From Erythrobacter sp. JK5 (GTDB lineage Bacteria > Pseudomonadota > Alphaproteobacteria > Sphingomonadales > Sphingomonadaceae): a stretch of DNA of 64,000 bases. Under the pieces are notes generated by a model. The model was not told where the DNA came from. It saw only the letters and a list, made by a program, of their open reading frames with translations, and made no database searches. The first letter of the stretch is position 1; each line of letters opens with the position of its first letter. The position numbers and the translations under genes are program-made. The stretch covers positions 1,612,001 to 1,676,000 of the forward strand of contig NZ_CP073577.1 in assembly GCF_018205975.1 (NCBI RefSeq), given 5' to 3'. Shown here in pieces: positions 1 through 8,722 of this stretch.

Positions 1-1
1 G

Positions 2-886
2 TCCGATTTCGCCGTCTTCTTCGTCCACCCGACCAGCTATCTCAGCCGCGACAACTGGAATGCGCCGATCGGCGAGGATGCCGACGAAGAAGCCGAACGC
101 ATCGCCCGCGTGTACATTCGCGGCATGGCCAGCCCGTTCAACGCCGCGAGCGAGATCTGGGCACCGCGCTATCGCCAGGCGACGATGGGCGCCTTCCTGA
201 CCGACGAACCTGAAGGCCAGCAGGCGATCGACGCCGCCTATTCCGATGTGCGCGAAGCCTTTCGCTACTTCCTCAGTTCGGTCGACGAGGACACGCCGAT
301 CGTGCTCGCCGGACACAGCCAGGGCGCGCTGCACCTGATCCGGCTGCTGCGCGAGGAGGTGCAGGGCTCGCCAGTCGCCGATCGGCTGGTGGCCGCCTAT
401 GCGATCGGCTGGCCGATTTCGGTCGCGCACGATCTGCCCGCGATGGGAATCGTCGCCTGCGCCACCCCGGCGCAGACCGGCTGCGTGCTGTCGTGGTCGA
501 GTTTTGCCGAACCCGCCGATCCTTCGTCGGTGATCAGGACCTATGCAAAGTCGACCGGCTTCGACGGGACCGAACGGGGCGACAGCCAGATCCTGTGCAC
601 CAATCCGCTGACCGGCATGTTCCGCGGGTCGGCTCCGGCCAGCGCCAACCTCGGCACGCTGGTGCCCGACGACAGCATCTCGACCGGCGAGCTGGTTCCC
701 GGTGCCGTCCCGGCGCGTTGCGACGAGCGGGGATTGCTGCTGATCGGCGATCCGCCCGAGCTCGGCTCTTACGTGCTGCCGGGGAACAACTACCACGTTT
801 ACGACATCCCGCTGTTCTGGGCGAACACCAAGGCGGACGTGGCGCGGCGGGTGAACGCCTTTGCCGCAGCGGCGAACGGCTCCTGA
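2..886 (+). CDS. DUF3089 alpha/beta-hydrolase-like protein, 5' end missing
   Basis: The reading frame is open from the first bases of the window, so the N-terminus lies outside it; about 294 residues remain. The visible part starts with a FFVHPTSY segment and contains the nucleophile elbow GHSQG, followed by a helix rich in Leu and Arg, as in lipase-type serine hydrolases. The overall pattern matches DUF3089, a family of uncharacterised alpha/beta hydrolases common in Sphingomonadales. The substrate is unknown. The C-terminus ends with an HVYDIPLFW segment that probably carries the catalytic His. The stop codon overlaps the proposed start of ruvX. Family call is firm, function is inferred only. 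Confidence 0.85.
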   Translation, partial: SDFAVFFVHPTSYLSRDNWNAPIGEDADEEAERIARVYIRGMASPFNAASEIWAPRYRQATMGAFLTDEPEGQQAIDAAYSDVREAFRYFLSSVDEDTPIVLAGHSQGALHLIRLLREEVQGSPVADRLVAAYAIGWPISVAHDLPAMGIVACATPAQTGCVLSWSSFAEPADPSSVIRTYAKSTGFDGTERGDSQILCTNPLTGMFRGSAPASANLGTLVPDDSISTGELVPGAVPARCDERGLLLIGDPPELGSYVLPGNNYHVYDIPLFWANTKADVARRVNAFAAAANGS

Positions 887-1353
887 TCACCGAATCCGCC
901 CACGATTTCTCCGAGGCGCTGCCCGATGGCGGCGTACTGCTCGGGCTCGATCTCGGCACAAGGACGATCGGCATCGCGACCTGCGATGCGGGCTGGCGCT
1001 TCGCCACCGCAGGCAAGACGCTGGGCCGGGGCAAGTGGAGCCGCGACCGCGCCGTGCTCGGAGAACTGGTCAAGGCGCGCGCGATCACGGGCGTGGTGCT
1101 TGGCCTGCCGCGCAACATGGATGGCAGCGAAGGTCCGCGCGCGCAGGCCAGCCGCGCCTTCGCCCGCAATCTCGCCGAAGCCTTCGCCCTGCCGGTGCTG
1201 CTGTGGGATGAGCGCTGGTCGACCAAGTCGGCCGAGGATGCGCTGATCGGGCAGGACATCAGCCGCAAGAAGCGCGCCGGAGCGATCGACAGCCACGCGG
1301 CGGCGGTGATCCTGCAAGGCGCGATCGATCGGCTTGCCGGCGGGGTGATCTAG
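883..1353 (+). CDS. ruvX: Holliday junction resolvase-like protein RuvX/YqgF
   Basis: About 156 residues, the usual size of the YqgF/RuvX family, which has an RNase H-like fold and acts on Holliday junctions and in 16S rRNA maturation. The first catalytic Asp lies in the LGLDLGTRTIG segment; VLGLPRNMDGS, LWDERWSTKSAE and IDSHAAAVIL follow in the family order. No ATG, GTG or TTG lies in frame near the expected N-terminus. The best candidate is a CTG at 883, giving a product that begins (M)ITES, with CTG overlapping the TGA of the upstream gene as CTGA. The next in-frame ATG is at 493, deep inside the upstream gene. The 3' end shares the palindrome CTAG with the stop of the opposing gene. Confidence 0.9.
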   Translation: MITESAHDFSEALPDGGVLLGLDLGTRTIGIATCDAGWRFATAGKTLGRGKWSRDRAVLGELVKARAITGVVLGLPRNMDGSEGPRAQASRAFARNLAEAFALPVLLWDERWSTKSAEDALIGQDISRKKRAGAIDSHAAAVILQGAIDRLAGGVI

Positions 1354-2261
1354 GCGAGCGCGGCGCGGCGCTCCCGTGCGACAGCTTCCACCATCCGGCT
1401 TCCGCTCGCCTCGGCGGTCCGCCACAGCGCGTCCTCTCCGTCTGCATCGGGGCACCTCGCCGCCCGCGCCTCGAAACTCGCCAGCCGCAGCCGGTCGCTC
1501 GGATGCGACTTGCCGATCTGCTCGGCGAGGTCGAGCGCCTCCCCGGCCCCGGTTGCCACCGCTACGCGCAGGAAAGTCTCGGTCGAGTTGGGGCTGAGCA
1601 CTGCGTTCACGCATTGCTCCTCAAGGTCGAACCCGTACTGGTCGAACCAGCACTGCACCGGATCGACATGCATGACGTTGAGCGAAACCGACAGGCTTTC
1701 GGGCGGCAACTGGCTGTGGATGTCGAGATGACGCCGGTACAGCATCAGCTTGCCCGGGTGCAGCGCGCTCCGCTCGATGAACTTCAGGTCGACCTTCTCG
1801 CCCGCAAATCCCGCCACGCTTTCGTAATCGTATTCGAAATAGTCGCTGCGATAGCCGGGGCCGAAATAGCCGCTGGTGAGAAACGAGAAATCGTGATCGT
1901 GCGGGACGCCATAGACGAAGCTGCGCGCGCCGCTGTTGCGGAAGCACAGGTCCTGCTCGGCCGGCCAGATGTTGGCGCGCAGGAACATGCCGCCGCTGGC
2001 ACCCGTGCGATGCGGGCTCAGCACGATCGCCTGCGGACCATAGCCGCTGTCGATCGCCGTGCCACCGCCCGACCGCCGGGTCACCAAATCGACCAGCAGA
2101 TCGCCGAGGAAGCTGCGGTTGTTGGTCAGCCGCCTAAGCCAGCGCGCTGCCTGCGCCGTGCGCTGTTCGCAATCGGGATCGAAATCGAGCGCGGCCAGCG
2201 CCTCGATCGCTTCGGGCAATGAACAGGCGCGCGCATCGTCCACGGGGATGATTTGTGGCAT
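1350..2261 (-). CDS. Hypothetical cupin-like protein of the peptide cassette
   Basis: A 303-residue protein I do not recognise as a named enzyme. The centre looks like a double-stranded beta-helix: an HDHDF segment near residues 140-144, a Tyr/Gly-rich stretch (SGYFGPGYRSDY), then LDIHSQLPP and SLSVSLNVM. This His-x-His plus distal His pattern resembles metal-binding cupins and 2-oxoglutarate oxygenases. The last ~90 residues are helical and HEAT-like. From memory, similar sphingomonad proteins are sometimes labelled transposase, but there is no DDE, HUH or recombinase motif. Its ATG shares one base with the TGA of the upstream gene (TGATG), so translation is probably coupled. Oxygenase-like chemistry on the neighbouring peptide is a guess. 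Confidence 0.75.
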   Translation of the reverse strand: MPQIIPVDDARACSLPEAIEALAALDFDPDCEQRTAQAARWLRRLTNNRSFLGDLLVDLVTRRSGGGTAIDSGYGPQAIVLSPHRTGASGGMFLRANIWPAEQDLCFRNSGARSFVYGVPHDHDFSFLTSGYFGPGYRSDYFEYDYESVAGFAGEKVDLKFIERSALHPGKLMLYRRHLDIHSQLPPESLSVSLNVMHVDPVQCWFDQYGFDLEEQCVNAVLSPNSTETFLRVAVATGAGEALDLAEQIGKSHPSDRLRLASFEARAARCPDADGEDALWRTAEASGSRMVEAVARERRAALA

Positions 2262-3205
2262 CAGGCGGCCTCTGCGAGGTGCGGATGAGCCTCGGCGAGC
2301 TGCGCTCTGAGGCGAAGTGCCGGGTTGAACAGCGGATCGGTCGGGCATCCCGCAAGGCCGCTCAACAGCGCGAAACCCCCCGCCGGATCGAGCGCCAGCG
2401 CCTGGCGAACCGCTTCCCAGCGCACATCGGGGTCGCGCGCGCCGTCCGCGCATACCTGCTGCATCGCCGCCAACCCGGCCGGGTGTTCCATCGCGCCGAT
2501 CACGGCGAGCGCCATCAGGTCGCGGCTTGCCTGCCGATCCCCGCTGGCGACCTTGAGCAGGCAGCTGTCGGCAAGTCGGTATTGGCGCGTCGGGCGCGGG
2601 GTCCGGGGCGTTCGGGAAAGCTGCAGCACCAGCAGCGCCCCTTCGACCGCGACAATCTGCCGGGCACGCCGGTAGTGCATCGCGATCCGGTCGCCGGAGC
2701 GCCAGGTCTCGGTCGATGTCTCCACCGTCCCGTCGTCAACGAGCCGGTGCGACGCGCCGCGCGCGGTCCCCGCCAGAACCAGCTCGCTGCTTTCGCGATC
2801 CACGAACAGTGCGGTCCGCGGCTCGGCGCCACCCGGCTGGCGCTCATAGGCCGAAACGCCCAGCGTCGCGCCGCCTGCCGACAGCAGCTGGACCGTGGAA
2901 TATCCCTTCGTATGGCGGTAGCCGAAAGGCACCTCTGCCAGCGGATAGCGGTTCAGGGCCTCGATCAGCGGCGCGCTCCAGCCGGCGACGAATGCGCACG
3001 CCGCGCCCCTGTCGCCAAGCAGCGCCGAAACCGCCGCGCAGTCCGTCAGCACCGCACCGGCAGCGTAGCGGGCAAGATCGGCTGCGATCTCGCGTTGCCA
3101 GGACGCCTCCCGCCATGTGCGAAGCGTATCGGCCATCGCCGCTTGCGTGCGGCGTTGCGAAGCGGGATCGCTCCGCAACGCCGCGATGGCAGGATGCACG
3201 TGCAT
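2261..3205 (-). CDS. Hypothetical protein with HEAT-like C-terminus, peptide cassette
   Basis: A 314-residue protein of unknown function. The N-terminal ~90 residues are helical. A beta-rich middle includes FGYRHTKGYSTVQLL and TLGVSAYE, reminiscent of a second cupin-like sandwich, and it is followed by a long stretch with many Arg and Thr. The last ~100 residues are helical, with a DPDVRWEAVRQALALD segment typical of HEAT-type repeats. It lies 16 bp downstream of the 53-residue peptide gene and overlaps the start of the 303-residue gene by one base, so the three form one operon. Both larger proteins pair a beta core with a HEAT-like tail and may be distant paralogues. No catalytic motif can be named with confidence. 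Confidence 0.72.
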   Translation of the reverse strand: MHVHPAIAALRSDPASQRRTQAAMADTLRTWREASWQREIAADLARYAAGAVLTDCAAVSALLGDRGAACAFVAGWSAPLIEALNRYPLAEVPFGYRHTKGYSTVQLLSAGGATLGVSAYERQPGGAEPRTALFVDRESSELVLAGTARGASHRLVDDGTVETSTETWRSGDRIAMHYRRARQIVAVEGALLVLQLSRTPRTPRPTRQYRLADSCLLKVASGDRQASRDLMALAVIGAMEHPAGLAAMQQVCADGARDPDVRWEAVRQALALDPAGGFALLSGLAGCPTDPLFNPALRLRAQLAEAHPHLAEAA

Positions 3206-3221
3206 CGTCGCGCCACCTCGC

Positions 3222-3383
3222 TCAGAAAAACATTTCCGGCGGAGGCGGGGGAGCGCTTTCGTACAGAAAGATCATGATTTCGACGACCGTGTCGTCGAAA
3301 GTCGCGGCCTGCTGGCTGAGCGATCCGAACAGCCCCTGGGCGGTTTCCAGCCCGGGCAGCGCGTTGAGGTCGATCTTCGGCAT
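3222..3383 (-). CDS. 53-residue peptide, first gene of the cassette (possible precursor)
   Basis: Starts MPKIDLNALPGLETAQ and ends APPPPPEMFF. The ATG is preceded by a strong Shine-Dalgarno (GAGAGGA, about 7 nt before the start), which supports real translation. The N-terminal ~35 residues are polar and leader-like; the middle has an acidic and hydrophobic segment (DDTVVEIMIFLY); the tail has five consecutive prolines and two terminal Phe. There is no Cys and no signal peptide. Small size, first position and two downstream proteins of unknown chemistry fit a ribosomally made, modified peptide, but a small structural subunit or regulator is equally possible. I do not recognise the family. Confidence 0.7.
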   Translation of the reverse strand: MPKIDLNALPGLETAQGLFGSLSQQAATFDDTVVEIMIFLYESAPPPPPEMFF

Positions 3384-3506
3384 GGTTGGTTTCCTCTCAT
3401 TCGACGTCCGGCGGAATGCCGAACGCAGACGCAAGGTGACGCAGGTGACGCGATTGAAAAAATTAAATGATTGTAATGATTCGCTACTCGAAGCACAGAA
3501 AACGCA
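3384..3506. promoter_or_regulatory. AT-rich divergent intergenic region of the peptide cassette
   Basis: This 123-bp gap separates the peptide operon (reverse) from the thioesterase pair (forward). Around 3455-3485 it is far more AT-rich than the rest of the window, and near 3435 there is a direct repeat of GGTGACGC. It is the only plausible place for promoters of both operons. I could not pick a clear -35/-10 pair on either strand. Confidence 0.4.
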
Positions 3507-4004
3507 ATGACCAGAAACATGGCCCGGTTCGATCCGCGCGAAGCGGCAAAATTCTTTTTCCGGCACGGCCATTCCGGCTGGCTCGGGCTGACCTATCGCG
3601 ACCACGGCGATGACTGGGTCGAGCTCGAATTGCCGTGGCGCGAAGATTTGCTGGGTGAGCCGGACCGACCGGTGCTCGCCTCCGGTCCGATCGTCAGCCT
3701 GATGGACATGGCGAGCGGGATGTCGATCTGGCAGAAATCGGGCACCTTCACGCCGATTGCGACGCTCGACCTGCGGGTCGATTACCAGCGTCCGGCACGC
3801 GAACGCTCGGCGGTGTTCGGACGGGTCGAATGCTATCGCATGACCCGATCGGCCGCGTTTGTGCGCGGTATCGCGCATGATGGCGATCCGGATGATCCGG
3901 TGGCGCACGTAGCGGGGGTGTTCATGACGATCGCGTCCGACCCGCGTCAGAAAGACAGGACTGCTACGGAAAGCGCGAAGTCCGAGGGCGACACCGATGA
4001 CTGA
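3507..4004 (+). CDS. PaaI-type hotdog thioesterase
   Basis: A 165-residue single-hotdog protein of the PaaI/YdiI thioesterase group, which hydrolyses acyl-CoA thioesters in the cytoplasm. The helix segment SLMDMASGMSIW and the following TLDLRVDYQRPA strand are characteristic of the fold. The acidic, charged C-terminal tail is not part of the fold. An in-frame Met four codons downstream (3519) is an alternative start, and no strong ribosome site decides between them. It overlaps the next thioesterase gene by 8 bp, so the two are probably co-translated and may form a hetero-oligomer. Substrate unknown. Confidence 0.85.
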   Translation: MTRNMARFDPREAAKFFFRHGHSGWLGLTYRDHGDDWVELELPWREDLLGEPDRPVLASGPIVSLMDMASGMSIWQKSGTFTPIATLDLRVDYQRPARERSAVFGRVECYRMTRSAAFVRGIAHDGDPDDPVAHVAGVFMTIASDPRQKDRTATESAKSEGDTDD

Positions 4005-4398
4005 ACCGACGCGCCGCCTCGTCCTTCCCGCCTATGCCCGCTCGCTCGGGATCGAGATCCATGGTGAGGAGCACGGCCTGCCGGTGCTGACGGTGGCATT
4101 CGGACCGAATATCGAAGGGCGGCCCGGCCATTTCCACGGCGGGGCGACCGCAGGATTGCTTGAAAACGCCGGCTACGCGGCGCTGCGCGCGGTATTGCTG
4201 CGCGAGGGCCGTGATCACCGGCTCAAGCCGATCAACATCACGGTGCAGTATCTGTCGGCCGGCAAGCAGAAGCAGACCTATGCCCTTGCCCGCATTGCCC
4301 GGCTGGGACGGCGCAATGCCAACCTTTCGGTCGAAGCCTGGCAGGACGATCGCGACCGCCCGATTGCGAGCGCGGTCATGAACATCCTGATGGCCTGA
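3997..4398 (+). CDS. PaaI-type hotdog thioesterase (second of pair)
   Basis: A 133-residue hotdog-fold protein. HFHGGATAGLLENAGYAAL corresponds to the hotdog helix with its HGG turn and catalytic acidic/Asn region, and INITVQYLSAG is the following strand. It starts inside the end of the preceding thioesterase gene, so the two were probably duplicated in tandem and diverged. The closest general description is acyl-CoA thioesterase or phenylacetate-type thioesterase; no specific substrate can be read from the sequence. Confidence 0.85.
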   Translation: MTEPTRRLVLPAYARSLGIEIHGEEHGLPVLTVAFGPNIEGRPGHFHGGATAGLLENAGYAALRAVLLREGRDHRLKPINITVQYLSAGKQKQTYALARIARLGRRNANLSVEAWQDDRDRPIASAVMNILMA

Positions 4399-4438
4399 GC
4401 ATGATGTCCCGGGCGCGGGGCGGTGCGGGGCGGGGTCG

Positions 4439-6589
4439 CTAGCGTTCGGGTTCGGCAGGTTCGACCGCGAGCCCGCCATCGTCGATCCGAAATTCGACCG
4501 GAACCCCTTCCACCCGCGTGGTGACACTCACTTCGCCATCCTCGATCCGCAGCATCGATCCCCGGTCGTCGAGCGGGATTTCCGCACCATCCTCGATATC
4601 GAAGGGCTGGATCGGGCCTGCGGGATCGGGCGAGGCGCTCGGGCTCGGGCTTGGCTTGAGCGACAAGGCACCTCGCATGAAATCCTTCCAGATGCGCGCC
4701 GGCAGCCCGCCGCCCGTGACCTTGTCGAGCGGCGTGTTGTCGTCGTTGCCGACCCACACGCCGACCACCAGATCCCCGGCATAGCCGACGAACAGCGCGT
4801 CGCGGTAATTCTGGGTCGTGCCGGTCTTGCCGAAATTGGCGATCGGCAGCGTCGCGGCGCGCCCGGTGCCACGGTTGATCGCCGCGCGCAGCATCTGCTC
4901 GATATCGTCATGCGTCCCGCTCGAAAGACTGTCGCTCGGCGTCGTGAACCATTCCCACCAGCCCTTTTCCTCCTGCACAAAGGCATGCGGTCGCACCGGG
5001 AATTCGTTCGCCGCGATCCCGGCATAAGCTGCGGTGAGCTCGATCAGCGTCATGGTGGACGTTCCGAGCGCCAGGCTGGGATCGCCTTCGGTCATCGGCG
5101 AGGTGATGCCGAGCGCGCGCGCGGTGCGGATCACCCGTTCGCTGCCGATCTCGTTGAACAGCCGCACCGCCGCGACGTTGCTCGACGAAGCGAGCGCATC
5201 TTCGAGGGTGATTTCGTCGGAATAGCGCTCGCGGGCGTTCTTCGGTCGATAGCTGCCGCTTTCGATCGGGGTGTTGGTGATGGTGTCGTCGGGTTCCCAC
5301 CCGGCTTCGAGGGCGGCGAGATAGACGAACAGCTTGAAAGTCGAGCCCGGTTGTCGCCGCGCCTGCGTCGCGCGGTTGAACGGCGAACCGGAATAGTCCT
5401 TGCCCCCGACCATCGCCACGACCTCGCCGTTGGGCCGCATCGCCACCAGCGCAACCTGCGCCGTACCCAGAGCCGCGCGGCCGGTCACGCGGCTGGCGAG
5501 TGCCTGCAACCGCGAATCGAGCGTGGTGGTGAGCACCTGCCGTTCGTAGCCCGGCTTGAATCCCTCGCGCGCGATCGGCAGTGCCCAGTCGGCGAAATAG
5601 GTCCCGGTCGGCAGGTCCTCGCGGGTGCGCACGTCCAGCCGGGGATCGGGCAGCGCGGTGGCCTCGGCCTCGCTCAGGTAACCTTCTTCGACCATCGCGC
5701 CGATTACCAGGTCCATGCGTGCCTTTGCCCGTCCGTAATGCTTGGTCGGGTTGTAGCGCGATGGCGCCTGCAACAGGCCCGCGAGCATAGCCGCCTGTTG
5801 CGGGAGCAGCTTTTCGGGCTGGCGGTAGAAATAGTGCATCGAGGCCGCGCGCAGCCCGTACTGGTTGTCCCCGAAATAGGCGTTCGACAAATAGCGTTCG
5901 AGGATGTCGTCCTTGGTCAGCCAGGCTTCCAGCCAGAACGCGATCAGCGCCTCGCGCGCTTTGCGGGTGAGGCTCTGTTCGGGCGTGAGGAAGGTAAACT
6001 TGGCGAGCTGCTGCGTGATCGTGCTGCCGCCGCCAACGCCGGTCCATGCCGCGCGCGCGATCCCGCGCGGATCGACGCCCCAGTGCGAATAGAATCGCCG
6101 GTCCTCGATCGCGAGAAACGCCTCGACCACGTGCGGGGGCAAATCCTCGATCTCGACCGGTTCATCGACCATCGCGCCGCTGCGGGCGATCGGCGTCCCG
6201 TCGCTGGCCAGCAGCGTGACCTGCGGTGCGGCGATCGGTTCGAGCGACTTCGACAGCGGGGCGGTGATCGCCAGCCAGGCGACCAGCACGAAGAACGTCA
6301 TGATGAAGCCGGCGACGATGCGCACCGCCCACCAGCGCTTGCGCCGCCCGCGCCAGTGTGCCGGACGCCACCACGGCAGGCGGCGGCGCTCTTCGCGCGC
6401 GACATAGCCATCGAGCCGCGACAGACGATCGTCCCACGCACGGAAATCGGGTCTGCCATGCGTCCGCCGATCGCCGAAATCGTCATCGGGTTCGTAGGCC
6501 CGCTGCGATTCGTAGAGCGGAAAAAACCCCGCTCCCTCGCGATCGAGATCGTCGGCCGAGCGTTTGCGGAAGCGTGCGAACAGACCCAT
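4439..6589 (-). CDS. Class A penicillin-binding protein (PBP1A family)
   Basis: A 716-residue bifunctional peptidoglycan synthase of the inner membrane. A charged cytoplasmic N-terminus (1-89) is followed by one transmembrane helix (about 90-110). The GT51 glycosyltransferase domain has its catalytic Glu in EDRRFYSHWG (about 162) and the STITQQLAK motif (189-197). The transpeptidase domain carries SxxK as STFK (416-419), SxN as SSN (469-471) and KTGT (588-591). The C-terminal ~75 residues are an acidic, Pro/Ser-rich tail with a SPSPSAS linker and a small beta region. It lies 60 bp downstream of cobS on the same strand. All catalytic motifs are intact. Confidence 0.95.
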   Translation of the reverse strand: MGLFARFRKRSADDLDREGAGFFPLYESQRAYEPDDDFGDRRTHGRPDFRAWDDRLSRLDGYVAREERRRLPWWRPAHWRGRRKRWWAVRIVAGFIMTFFVLVAWLAITAPLSKSLEPIAAPQVTLLASDGTPIARSGAMVDEPVEIEDLPPHVVEAFLAIEDRRFYSHWGVDPRGIARAAWTGVGGGSTITQQLAKFTFLTPEQSLTRKAREALIAFWLEAWLTKDDILERYLSNAYFGDNQYGLRAASMHYFYRQPEKLLPQQAAMLAGLLQAPSRYNPTKHYGRAKARMDLVIGAMVEEGYLSEAEATALPDPRLDVRTREDLPTGTYFADWALPIAREGFKPGYERQVLTTTLDSRLQALASRVTGRAALGTAQVALVAMRPNGEVVAMVGGKDYSGSPFNRATQARRQPGSTFKLFVYLAALEAGWEPDDTITNTPIESGSYRPKNARERYSDEITLEDALASSSNVAAVRLFNEIGSERVIRTARALGITSPMTEGDPSLALGTSTMTLIELTAAYAGIAANEFPVRPHAFVQEEKGWWEWFTTPSDSLSSGTHDDIEQMLRAAINRGTGRAATLPIANFGKTGTTQNYRDALFVGYAGDLVVGVWVGNDDNTPLDKVTGGGLPARIWKDFMRGALSLKPSPSPSASPDPAGPIQPFDIEDGAEIPLDDRGSMLRIEDGEVSVTTRVEGVPVEFRIDDGGLAVEPAEPER

Positions 6590-6649
6590 AGCGCTACTGT
6601 ATTATCAGACTAATACGGCCCGCCGCAAGGCTGTGGGGACACATTCCCG

Positions 6650-7636
6650 TCAGGGTGCAGTCTTCGCCGCGCTTTCCGGCAGGTCCTCGCCGAAAACCCG
6701 CTGGTAGTATTCGCTCACCAGCGTGCGCTCGGCCTCGTCGCACTTGTTGAGGAACGACAGGCGGAAAGCGAAGCCGACCGAATTGAAGATTTCCGCGTTC
6801 TGCGCCCAGGTGATCACGGTGCGCGGGCTCATCACGGTCGAGATGTCGCCGTTGATGAACCCGTGCCGGGTCAGCTCGGCGACCTTGACCATGTCGGCGA
6901 TCAGCTTGTCGTCGGTATCCGGGGTCTTGGACTTGACGATCTGCTGTTCGGTTTCCGCCGCCAGGTAATTGAGCGCGACGACGATATTCCAGCGGTCCAT
7001 CTGCGCCTGGTTGATCGCCTGCGTGCCGTGATACAGCCCGCTCGTGTCGCCAAGGCCGACGGTGTTGGTGGTCGCGAACAGCCGAAAGAACGGGTTGGGC
7101 GTGATCACGCGGTTCTGGTCGAGCAGCGTCAGGCGACCATCGAATTCGAGCACGCGCTGGATCACGAACATCACGTCGGGGCGACCGGCATCGTATTCGT
7201 CGAAGGTCAGCGCGACCGGGTGCTGCAGCGCCCACGGCAGGATGCCTTCCTTGAATTCGGTGACCTGCAGCCCGTCCTTGAGCACGATCGCATCGCGTCC
7301 GACCAGATCGATCCGGCTGATATGCGCATCGAGGTTGACCCGGATGCTGGGCCATTTCAGCCGCGCGGCGACCTGTTCGATATGCGTCGATTTGCCGGTG
7401 CCGTGATAGCCCTGGATCATCACCCGCCGGTTGTGCGCGAATCCCGCCAGGATCGCGAGCGTCGTATCGGGATCGAACACGTAATCCTTGTCGAGCTCGG
7501 GTACGTGCTCGTCGGTCACGCTGAAGGCGGGAACCTGCCAGTCCACATCGATGCCGAAGGCGTCGCGCACGTCCACGACGGTGTCGGGCGCTTCGAGGGT
7601 CGTTTCTGCGGAGGCATCGAAGGATTTGTCGGTCAT
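6650..7636 (-). CDS. cobS: CobS-type cobaltochelatase AAA+ subunit
   Basis: A 328-residue AAA+ ATPase matching CobS, the ATPase subunit of aerobic cobaltochelatase (CobNST), which inserts cobalt into hydrogenobyrinic acid a,c-diamide. Walker A is GYHGTGKST (about 76-84) and Walker B is LTFDEYD (about 142-148). The segments [13 protein letters not shown] and [20 protein letters not shown] are typical of CobS. The chosen start is MTDKS; an upstream MNHM (7645) is possible. CobT, which normally follows cobS, is not present here: the next gene downstream is the penicillin-binding protein. Because cobS-like proteins are also kept outside cobalamin operons, the exact role depends on whether cobN and cobT exist elsewhere. 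Confidence 0.9.
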   Translation of the reverse strand: MTDKSFDASAETTLEAPDTVVDVRDAFGIDVDWQVPAFSVTDEHVPELDKDYVFDPDTTLAILAGFAHNRRVMIQGYHGTGKSTHIEQVAARLKWPSIRVNLDAHISRIDLVGRDAIVLKDGLQVTEFKEGILPWALQHPVALTFDEYDAGRPDVMFVIQRVLEFDGRLTLLDQNRVITPNPFFRLFATTNTVGLGDTSGLYHGTQAINQAQMDRWNIVVALNYLAAETEQQIVKSKTPDTDDKLIADMVKVAELTRHGFINGDISTVMSPRTVITWAQNAEIFNSVGFAFRLSFLNKCDEAERTLVSEYYQRVFGEDLPESAAKTAP

Positions 7637-7824
7637 GTGATTCATCACGCCCCGGTTAGAACGCGATGCCTCATGCCGCAAGGCGGCAACACCTGCTAAT
7701 TTTGCAAGTCGCGGTAAATCTGCGGCGGCTCGCTGTGTCCTGTGCGAAGGCGGAGAACCGCGGTTTTCGCCGTCAGGAATCGTGCCGCTCGAAATATGCG
7801 ATTGTCGTGACTACATTTCCAGCG

Positions 7825-8662
7825 ATGCCCGATCCGATCGAATCCCTGCGCCTGAGACTTGTCGAGCAGGTGCGCGGCGTGTTCAACGATACGGCAAGCG
7901 GGCAGAAGCCGGTTCCGCCGTCCGACGACGCGCTGTTTGCCAAGGACACTCCGATCCGCAAGGTGCATGCCGATCTGGTCGGGATGATGACCGGGGGATC
8001 CGGGGCTGCTGCTGCAGATGCTCCACCCGCACGCGCTGCAGGGGGTGCTCGACCATTCCAATTTTCGCGAGGACATGCACGGGCGGCTGCGGCGCACGGC
8101 GCGGTTCATCGCGGTCACCACCTTCGGCCACCGCGACGAGGCGATGCAGGCGATCGAACGGGTCAATCGCATCCATGCCAGGATCGGCGGGACGCTGCCC
8201 GACGGCACCCCCTACAACGCGACCAATCCGCGCACGCTGGCGTGGGTTCACGTGGTCGAAGCGCAGAGTTTCCTTGCCGGCTATCTGCGCCACGTGCGCC
8301 CCGACATGCCGTCGAGCGAGCAGGACGAATACTATCGCCAGTTCGCGGTGATCGCCCGCGCGCTCGGGGCCGATCCTGTGCCGGAAAGCCGCACCGAGGC
8401 CGAGGCGATCTTCCGCGGATTGCGCACCGATCTGCGCACATCGCCAGCGGCGCGCGAAGTAGCACAGCTGGTGCTGAGCCAGCGACCCAAGGGCACGCCG
8501 CCCGCGCTGCAGACGGTGATCGGCGCCGATGCGGTCGCCATGCTGCCCGATTGGGCGCGTTCGATGCTGCGGCTGCAGAAACCGCTCTTGACCGCGCTAC
8601 CCGCGCGGGCCGCGACATGGGGCGTGGGCCGGACGCTGCGCTGGGCGTTCAGACAGAACTGA
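7825..8662 (+). pseudogene. MpaB-type (DUF2236) oxygenase, frame-broken near 7993-8006
   Basis: Two fragments in different frames together make one oxygenase-MpaB family protein (DUF2236), haem-dependent enzymes such as latex-clearing protein and fungal MpaB. The N-terminal fragment ends at KVHADLVGMMTGG and the C-terminal fragment continues LLLQMLHPHALQGVLDHSNFR, then RRTARFIAVTTFGHRDEA. Adding one G to the G5 run at 7993-7997 and one C after the G4 run at 8002-8005 restores MMTGGIRGLLLQML, which reads as the normal family sequence. Both repairs are in homopolymers, so a sequencing error is more likely than a dead gene. Rest of the protein is complete, about 279 residues. Confidence 0.8.
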
Positions 8663-8722
8663 CGCGATTGGACTGCAATCCTGCTATACCGTGCCGCTGG
8701 GAGTCTTGCAGGGAGATCGACG

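Noticed and set aside
1350..2261. Possible transposase label for the 303-residue protein
   Set aside because: No DDE, HUH or recombinase motif, no inverted repeats or target duplication; the HDHDF cupin-like core argues against it.
4910..6613. A 567-codon open frame on the forward strand opposite the penicillin-binding protein gene
   Set aside because: It mirrors the reverse gene, has an Arg/Gly/Ala-rich random composition and no ribosome site; high GC produces such shadow frames.
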